Assembly (NCBI RefSeq): GCF_000148645.1
Contig: NC_014541.1
Coordinates: forward strand, 2,317,139-2,381,138
DNA: 64,000 nt
Source: Ferrimonas balearica DSM 9799
GTDB taxonomy: Bacteria; Pseudomonadota; Gammaproteobacteria; Enterobacterales; Shewanellaceae
Direction of reading: 5' to 3'
In this document: positions 58,839 to 64,000 of the stretch, in pieces
Numbering within the stretch: position 1 is the first letter of the stretch
How the letters are laid out: each line of letters begins with the position of its first letter
Position numbers and translations under genes: made by a program
The notes under the pieces: generated by a model
Told to the model about the DNA's origin: nothing
Databases searched by the model: none
What the model saw: only the letters and a program-made list of their open reading frames with translations

Positions 58839-59503
58839 TGGTACCGGACCTGTTTCTGCTCAGCTGTCTGGCGATGGCCAGCGGTATCGGGGCAGACGTC
58901 GCTCTGGCCAGCGCCGCGGCGGCGGATCTGCCCCGCCGCGCACGCTGGCTGTGGCTGAGTGGCGTCACCGCCACCCACACGGTGTTCCCGATGGCAGGCT
59001 ACCTGCTGACCTTCTACTTTGCCCGCCATCTGCCGCTGCTCACGCCGTGGCTGGGGCTGTTGGCCGCGGGATTAATCTTCCACTTTTACCTGTCCGAACT
59101 GCGCCGTCCGGCTGAGTCGCCGGACGCCCCCTCCCGGATCAGCTGGCCTCTGCTGCTGGCAATCAGCTGGGACGCGCTCTGGTCCGGGCCCGCCAAGTCG
59201 GCGCAAGTGCTGGAGTGGTCGCCCTTTTGGGTGGCGTTGTCATTCTTTTTGGTGGGCGCTCTGGTGTGGGGATTTGCGCTGGTGGGGATGCGACTGGGGC
59301 GCTGGCTTTTGCACACGCCTCTGTGCGCCGGAGGCTGTCGCTATCTGCAACTGGTGATCCTCAGTTACTTTGGCGGACTGGCTCTGTGTCGGTACAGTTT
59401 GCAGTGGCCGGTGCCCGGCCTGGCCATCCTGTTGATTGCCGCCAGCGTGACGGCCCTCGCACTGTGGCCCAAATCCCCCCTCCAACCCTTGAGGGATCGG
59501 TAA
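58835..59503 (+). CDS. Polytopic membrane protein coupled to the two-heme gene
   Basis: A 222-residue inner-membrane protein with six or seven hydrophobic segments (about residues 3-22, 37-58, 66-86, 104-118, 128-150, 166-184 and 190-212). GIGADVALASAAAADLPRRAR and LLLAISWDALWSGPAKSAQV are internally similar (a small-residue helix with Asp), which suggests an inverted-repeat small transporter, loosely like MntP or LysE types. Start overlaps the two-heme gene (ATGA). Its function is unknown; a redox or ion-transport partner is possible. Confidence 0.72.
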   Translation: MMVPDLFLLSCLAMASGIGADVALASAAAADLPRRARWLWLSGVTATHTVFPMAGYLLTFYFARHLPLLTPWLGLLAAGLIFHFYLSELRRPAESPDAPSRISWPLLLAISWDALWSGPAKSAQVLEWSPFWVALSFFLVGALVWGFALVGMRLGRWLLHTPLCAGGCRYLQLVILSYFGGLALCRYSLQWPVPGLAILLIAASVTALALWPKSPLQPLRDR

Positions 59504-59580
59504 TCTTTTCCTGTTTATTCGGATTTCCGATGGCTATACTGAGCCCCCAATGAAATCACTGAACTGAGCACCCTAACACC

Positions 59581-59979
59581 GTGAACCTGTTGAGAATCCT
59601 GCTGCTTTCGCTATTGATGGGCTTTACTGCCCAGGCGTTTGCACAGCCCTCAACCGCCCCCGACGGTGAGTTCTATCAGTCGCTTTCACAACCGGGCCAA
59701 CTCCAAGAAGGCCCGCATCAGGTGGAGTGGGGCCTGTTTACCCATCCCCGTCTGTTGCAGATGTTCCAGCGCCAGGCCCCCCTGCCGGAGCCGGATTACG
59801 AACTGCTGCTGGAGCTGGCCGTACCGCTGGCGATGGTGCTGCAACACGGCTATGCCACGCCCCGTTCTCCGCAACTGGACTGGCACCTGAAGATCCGTCC
59901 CCCCCGCAGTCGCATAGGCGGCTGGAAAGAGAGCAACGCGCTCTACCGTCATCTCGGCACCCTGCCGACTCTCGTCTGA
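59581..59979 (+). CDS. Small secreted protein before secD
   Basis: A 132-residue protein from a GTG start with a clear signal peptide (LLRILLLSLLMGFTAQAFAQ). The mature part has no recognisable motif (GEFYQSLSQPGQLQEGPHQVEWGLF, YELLLELAVPLAMVLQHGYA). No strong ribosome site. It lies 128 bp upstream of secD, where yajC is found in the usual secDF operon, but it is not YajC-like. Confidence 0.5.
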   Translation: MNLLRILLLSLLMGFTAQAFAQPSTAPDGEFYQSLSQPGQLQEGPHQVEWGLFTHPRLLQMFQRQAPLPEPDYELLLELAVPLAMVLQHGYATPRSPQLDWHLKIRPPRSRIGGWKESNALYRHLGTLPTLV

Positions 59980-60107
59980 ACCTGCCGCGGCGTGATGCCG
60001 CCAACCGTGCCATTGGTTCAATGCCCTGCATTGCGCTTTGGCTTCCTGTTCGCCTGCGGGTTTGATGCCGCGCGGACAGCCATCGGCCCCAGGGCCGAAC
60101 GCAGAGA

Positions 60108-61907
60108 ATGATGATGAAGAAACCCACACGAGCCTCGGCGGTGATCAATCGATACCCCGCCTGGAAATACGTGGTGCTGGTGGTCACCCTGGTGGTGATG
60201 ACCCTCAGTGCCCTGCCCAGCTGGTACGGCGAAGACGCCGCCATTGATATCCACTGGTCCCACGCCAAAGACGCGCAAAGCACCGAACGCTATCTGGAGT
60301 CACAGGGCATCTCCGTTAAGGCGATCAACCAGCAGGGTGAGCAGACCCAGATTGTCCTGGCAGACCCTAACAGCCAATTTACCGCGCAGGCTGCGCTCAC
60401 CAAGTGGATTGGCCCCGATGACAGCCTGGCACTGTCCCAACAGCCCGCAGCCCCGAGCTGGCTGCTGAATATGGGCTTTGGCCCGATGAGCCTCGGCCTC
60501 GACCTGCGCGGTGGCGTCCAGTTCCTGCTGGATGTGGACATGGCACCGGTGATGAACGCCCAGCAGCAAGCCGTGATGCAATCCCTGCGCAGCACCGTTC
60601 GCGGCGTGCGCGCCCAGGCCCAGCATGACCACAGTGTCACCACCAGTGCCCTGACTGACGCCCAACGTCAGCAGGTGATCGAGGTGGTGAAGAAGGACTA
60701 CCCGGGCTGGCAGTGGCGCAACCATGTTGACGGTCTTGCCCTCTCCATGAAACCGGAAGAGCAGGAGCAACTGACCCGCCTGACCGTGATCCAGAACCTG
60801 CAGATCCTGCGCAGCCGCATCGAGGAGCTGGGCATTACCGAGGCCGTGGTCCAGCGTCAGGGCACCAACCGCATCCGCATTGAGCTGCCCGGGGTGCAAG
60901 ACCCGGTGGCGGCCAAAAAAGTGATCGGCGCTACCACCAGCCTGGCCTTCTACGAGGTCAACCAGGGTGAGCCGGTTCAGGGTAAAACCCTGCCCTTTAA
61001 CCAGGGCGGCACCGTGTCCGTTAAGCGCCTGCCGGTGCTGACCGGGGAACACATCATCGACGCCCGGGCCGGGCTCGACGAGATGTCTCAGCCCCAGGTC
61101 AATATCGTGCTGGACGCCGCCGGCGGCCGCATCATGTCCGACTTTACCCGCAATAAGATCGGCTACCCGATGGCCACCGCGTTCAGCGAGTATCGCCAGG
61201 ACGCCGCCGGCCGCTCCGTGGTCGACACCGAGGTGATCAGCGTGGCCACCATCCAGAGTCAGCTGGGCAGCCGCTTTGTGATCACCGGCAGCGGCTCCAT
61301 GGCGGAAGCGCAACAGCTCGCCCTGCTGCTGCGTGCCGGCTCTCTGACCGCTCCGGTGGTGATCGTTGAGGAACGCACCATCGGCCCCACCCTGGGGGCG
61401 GAAAACATCGAAAACGGCTTCCAGGCACTGGCCGTCGGCATGGGCGCCACCCTGCTGTTTATGGCCCTGTGGTATCGCCGACTGGGCTGGGTCGCCAACG
61501 TCGCACTGGTGGCCAACCTGGTCACTCTGTTTGGCTTGATGGCCCTGCTGCCCGGTGCGGTGCTGACCCTGCCCGGCATCGCCGGTTTGGTGCTGACAGT
61601 CGGTATGGCGGTGGACACCAACGTGCTTATCTTCGAGCGCATCCGTGACATGATCCGCCAGGGCCACAGTCTGGCCCGCGCCATCCATCTCGGCTTCGAC
61701 CGCGCCCTGACCACCATCTGGGACGCCAACCTGACCACCATGATCACCGCCCTGGTGCTCTACTCCATCGGTAACGGTCCCATCCAGGGCTTTGCCCTGA
61801 CCCTGGGCCTCGGCCTGATGACCAGCCTGTTTACCGGGGTATTCCTGTCCCGCGCCCTGATCAACCTGGTGTGGGGCCAAGACACTCGTCGCAAGGTGAC
61901 CATATGA
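60108..61907 (+). CDS. secD: Protein translocase subunit SecD (probable second copy)
   Basis: A 599-residue RND-related translocation motor subunit. Membrane helix 1 (residues 18-40) precedes the periplasmic P1 domain with GLDLRGGVQFLLDVD and VQRQGTNRIRIELPGVQD. Five further helices follow in the C-terminal third, with MAVDTNVLIFERIRDMIRQG and LTTIWDANLTTMITALVLY, the SecD/SecF conserved helices including the ion-relay Asp. It uses the proton or sodium gradient to pull proteins through SecYEG. secF overlaps by 4 bp. yajC, tgt and queA, which flank the main secDF of gammaproteobacteria, are absent, so this is likely the paralogous pair known from marine genera. Start ambiguous among three ATG. 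Confidence 0.93.
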   Translation: MMMKKPTRASAVINRYPAWKYVVLVVTLVVMTLSALPSWYGEDAAIDIHWSHAKDAQSTERYLESQGISVKAINQQGEQTQIVLADPNSQFTAQAALTKWIGPDDSLALSQQPAAPSWLLNMGFGPMSLGLDLRGGVQFLLDVDMAPVMNAQQQAVMQSLRSTVRGVRAQAQHDHSVTTSALTDAQRQQVIEVVKKDYPGWQWRNHVDGLALSMKPEEQEQLTRLTVIQNLQILRSRIEELGITEAVVQRQGTNRIRIELPGVQDPVAAKKVIGATTSLAFYEVNQGEPVQGKTLPFNQGGTVSVKRLPVLTGEHIIDARAGLDEMSQPQVNIVLDAAGGRIMSDFTRNKIGYPMATAFSEYRQDAAGRSVVDTEVISVATIQSQLGSRFVITGSGSMAEAQQLALLLRAGSLTAPVVIVEERTIGPTLGAENIENGFQALAVGMGATLLFMALWYRRLGWVANVALVANLVTLFGLMALLPGAVLTLPGIAGLVLTVGMAVDTNVLIFERIRDMIRQGHSLARAIHLGFDRALTTIWDANLTTMITALVLYSIGNGPIQGFALTLGLGLMTSLFTGVFLSRALINLVWGQDTRRKVTI

Positions 61908-62806
61908 GATTCGATATTCGCTCCATGACCCATTGGCGTTACCTGACCGCCGCTTTTTCCATCCTGCTGACCGTTGCAGCGCTGCTGGCGCTGGGGATCC
62001 GTGGCCTGAACTGGGGCATGGACTTTACCGGCGGCGTGATTACCGAAGTGAAAATGGACGCCCAGTACAGCGGCCTGGATCTGACCAGCCGACTGGAACA
62101 GGGGTTGGGCCAGACCGTCAGCCTGGTTCAGGCGGGTGAGCCGGGCCGTTGGCTGATCCGCACCGGCCCGGTCGACCCGCAGGCCAGCAGTGATGTCACC
62201 GCCCTGTCGGTGTTGCAACAGATTGATCCGGACGTGCAGCTGATCGCCTCCAGTGTGGTGGGCGCTCAGGTGGGTCAGGAACTGGCAGAGACCGGTGGCG
62301 TCGCTGTGCTGTTCTCAATGCTGGCCATCCTGTTCTACCTCTGGTACCGCTTCGAATGGCGACTGGCCTCCGGCGCCCTGTTGGCGCTGCTGCACGATGT
62401 GATCATGGTGCTGGGCCTGTTTGCCGTTACCCAGATGGAGTTCAACCTGACGGTACTGGCGGCGGTGTTGGCGGTCGTGGGCTACTCGCTCAACGACTCC
62501 ATTGTTCTGTCGGACCGCATCCGTGAGCTGCTGTTGGCCAAGCCCGACTGGCTGCTGGCCAAAATCAACGACACGGCGGTTAAACAGACCTTCGCCCGCA
62601 CTATGGTGACCTCAGGCACCACCCTGACCACCGTCGCGGCGGTCTGGATCTTTGCCGGTGCCTCGCTGCACGGCTTCGCCATTGCGCTGTTTGTCGGCAT
62701 CATCAGCGGCACCTGGTCCTCCATCGCCATCGGCACCGTGCTGCCCGAGATGGCCGGTCTGACGCCGGAACACTACCGGCCAGAGCCGATTCCGGACCTG
62801 CCTTAA
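61904..62806 (+). CDS. secF: Protein translocase subunit SecF
   Basis: A 300-residue partner of SecD. Helix 1 (LTAAFSILLTVAALLALG) is followed by the conserved GLNWGMDFTGGVITEVK, a short periplasmic domain, and five helices. VVGYSLNDSIVLSDRIREL and VKQTFARTMVTSGTTLTTVAAVWIF are the family signatures with the ion-relay Asp. The start at 61904 overlaps the secD stop (ATGA), giving coupled translation. A strong terminator follows directly. Confidence 0.94.
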   Translation: MRFDIRSMTHWRYLTAAFSILLTVAALLALGIRGLNWGMDFTGGVITEVKMDAQYSGLDLTSRLEQGLGQTVSLVQAGEPGRWLIRTGPVDPQASSDVTALSVLQQIDPDVQLIASSVVGAQVGQELAETGGVAVLFSMLAILFYLWYRFEWRLASGALLALLHDVIMVLGLFAVTQMEFNLTVLAAVLAVVGYSLNDSIVLSDRIRELLLAKPDWLLAKINDTAVKQTFARTMVTSGTTLTTVAAVWIFAGASLHGFAIALFVGIISGTWSSIAIGTVLPEMAGLTPEHYRPEPIPDLP

Positions 62807-62812
62807 GCGCAC

Positions 62813-62843
62813 AAAAAACACGGCCAACTGGCCGTGTTTTTTT
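62813..62843 (+). terminator. Terminator after secF
   Basis: A long stem (AAAAAACACGGCC / GGCCGTGTTTTTT) with a 4-nt loop and a T run of seven on the + strand. Confidence 0.93.
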
Positions 62844-62861
62844 ATCGCACGAAAAGTGCCG

Positions 62862-63032
62862 TTACGCCGTCATTTGCTGTGGAATGGCCACCATTCCCGG
62901 CCAGTTCTCTGCCTGTTCGATCAATTCATCCAATGACAGTGTCAGGCAGGCGTCGACGTCCTGCGGCGTCGTACCGGGAGATTCGGTGCCATCCAACAGC
63001 ACCACGGCGATATCCAGTTCAGAAAGGGTCAT
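62862..63032 (-). CDS. 56-residue acidic small protein
   Basis: A short ORF, below common length cut-offs, with a good AAGGAG ribosome site before the ATG at 63032. The product (MTLSELDIAVVLLDGTESPG start, LDELIEQAENWPGMVAIPQ later) is acidic, has no membrane segment, and carries a hydrophobic core fitting a compact helical domain. It converges on secF and ends just beyond that gene's terminator. Unknown family. The ribosome site, typical codon use and full filling of the gap favour a real gene. Confidence 0.6.
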   Translation of the reverse strand: MTLSELDIAVVLLDGTESPGTTPQDVDACLTLSLDELIEQAENWPGMVAIPQQMTA

Positions 63033-63154
63033 GGGAGCTCCTTGTCACAGGTGACGTTGCTGTCTTAAGTAAAGCGCAGTTGCAACGATGTGCAGAAAAC
63101 CATGCCACCGCTATCTGACAGAACAATGACCCTATCGAGGATAGGAATGGGCAC

Positions 63155-63181
63155 AAAAAAAGCCGGGCAAATGCCCGGCTT
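63155..63181 (-). terminator. Terminator of the DUF3332 gene
   Basis: On the minus strand a 9-bp stem (AAGCCGGGC / GCCCGGCTT) with a 4-nt loop is followed by a T run (six or more), 18 bp after the stop codon. Confidence 0.9.
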
Positions 63182-63198
63182 CTTCCTGCCTGGTGAAC

Positions 63199-63744
63199 TT
63201 AGCTTTGACGAGTCTCGACGTAAGCTTCCAGTTCGGCAACGGATACGGTCGCAATGGCTTCGCCATCGAGGCTGAACTCAACGCGGTCGCCCATACGCTG
63301 ACCCAGCAGCTGACGCTCAGAACCGTCTTCGAAGAACAGGTTCATGCGGGTGCTGTCCTGGTCCAGGTACTCCATCTGGATACGCTCAACCTTGCCCTGG
63401 AGCTTCTGGTCCAGATTCGGGTTTTCGGTCAGGCTGCTGTCCAGGTGCTGGTTTACCTTGAAGATCGCTTCTACCGGCATATCAACCACCGCCGGAGAAC
63501 GACCGGTGATCGGGTTGGTGCCAGTCCAGAACTCGATGCTGTTGAAGATAAACAGGTCAGCCATGCTGGCGATGCCGTATACCGGGCTCATCAGCATAAA
63601 CAGACCGGCGCGGCCGTAACGGTTGTCCACGACGGACAGGTTGGCTTTGGTTACGGCGGCGGATACGCCCATCTGGCCCATGCAGCCAGTCAGGGAGGAG
63701 GTGGTCAGGGCAACGGCCACTGCGCTCAGAACGAGCTTTTTCAT
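63199..63744 (-). CDS. DUF3332 lipoprotein
   Basis: A 181-residue protein. MKKLVLSAVAVALTTSSLTGC is a lipoprotein signal with Cys21 as the lipid site. RYGRAGLFMLMSPVYGIASMADLFIFNSIEFWTGTNPI is the hallmark central region, with a hydrophobic stretch, and ITGRSPAVVD follows. This pattern is the DUF3332 family, found in Vibrio, Shewanella and relatives. The C-terminal half is a small beta/alpha domain. It is monocistronic with its own terminator. No function is known. Confidence 0.88.
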   Translation of the reverse strand: MKKLVLSAVAVALTTSSLTGCMGQMGVSAAVTKANLSVVDNRYGRAGLFMLMSPVYGIASMADLFIFNSIEFWTGTNPITGRSPAVVDMPVEAIFKVNQHLDSSLTENPNLDQKLQGKVERIQMEYLDQDSTRMNLFFEDGSERQLLGQRMGDRVEFSLDGEAIATVSVAELEAYVETRQS

Positions 63745-63925
63745 CTCAAACTTCCTACGAAAAAAAACGCGCGGATTATAGGCGCAAATTTGAGCTGAAC
63801 CTACTCCCTAAAGAGCGACTGGCGATATTTTAATCCATGCAAATTAACTTATACCGAACATGAAAATAATTCGCGCTGCAATCGTGTGTTAAACAACTGA
63901 TTTCGAATGAGGCTTTCTGCCTGGC

Positions 63926-64000
63926 TTACTTTTTATCCCGATCGCCCATCGGGTTAAAAAAGGCGCCAAACACCTGGGCAGGGTTGAACTCCTGCATCCG
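63926..64000 (-). CDS. C-terminal end of a gene entering from the right edge
   Basis: A minus-strand frame open from the window end to a TAA at 63926-63928 encodes 24 residues (FNPAQVFGAFFNPMGDRDKK at the end). The composition and codon use look coding, and no stop interrupts it. Too short to name. The 63745-63925 gap to its left is A+T-rich, with no obvious terminator, and should contain the DUF3332 promoter. Confidence 0.4.
   Translation of the reverse strand, partial: RMQEFNPAQVFGAFFNPMGDRDKK

Overview
The window is about 60% G+C, densely packed and bacterial. Marine gammaproteobacterial features (second secD-secF pair, DUF3144, DUF3861 and DUF3332 proteins, OprD-type porin, periplasmic tetraheme cytochrome with a Tat-exported flavoreductase, a respiratory-type molybdoenzyme with an ArsR regulator) point to Alteromonadales. 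A Shewanella or Ferrimonas relative is my best guess, with Ferrimonas favoured by the high G+C. No rRNA, tRNA or CRISPR was recognised.

Layout. 1-1 kb: 5' end of a Tat-exported molybdopterin oxidoreductase, divergent from an ArsR regulator, with a CRP-like site between them. 1.2-8 kb: rsgA, two orphan envelope proteins, then a PLP decarboxylase and a metallo-amidohydrolase facing an AraC-type regulator. 8.4-9.3 kb: two tiny abutting membrane-protein genes absent from standard ORF calls, and DUF3144. 9.4-13.3 kb: LysR regulator divergent from a small membrane protein, an SbtA-like bicarbonate transporter and purEK. 13.3-18.3 kb: an A+T-richer insert holding a tightly coupled three-gene operon (PLD-like, PLD-like, large helical protein). 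This is the best candidate for an undescribed, perhaps anti-phage, system. 18.3-21.9 kb: a coiled-coil membrane protein facing a five-gene operon with two nuclease-like proteins, an RDD protein and a lysozyme-inhibitor-like protein. 22-29.4 kb: a MacAB-like adaptor/ABC exporter with its own NtrC-type regulator and histidine kinase, preceded by a sigma-54 promoter and a repeat array.

29.6-33.3 kb: SDR, an unexplained G+C-rich structured stretch, then deoD and a nupC-type nucleoside transporter. 33.6-41 kb: CatB-type acetyltransferase, S51 peptidase, an ABC-2 exporter with lipoprotein adaptor, a SET-domain protein and a protein with two C-terminal membrane segments. 41-48 kb: exported amidohydrolase, OprD porin, tetraheme cytochrome plus flavoreductase, and a LysR regulator, probably an anaerobic organic-acid reduction module. 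48-53.5 kb: large HD-GYP sensor, and a MarR regulator with twin operators over a consensus promoter of a DUF3861 gene. 53.4-64 kb: DUF1254 protein, PhoX-like lipoprotein with a collagen-like stalk followed by a two-heme protein and a membrane protein, secD-secF, a 56-residue ORF and a DUF3332 lipoprotein.

Family names come from motif recognition by eye, not database searches. Domain assignments marked uncertain should be read that way.
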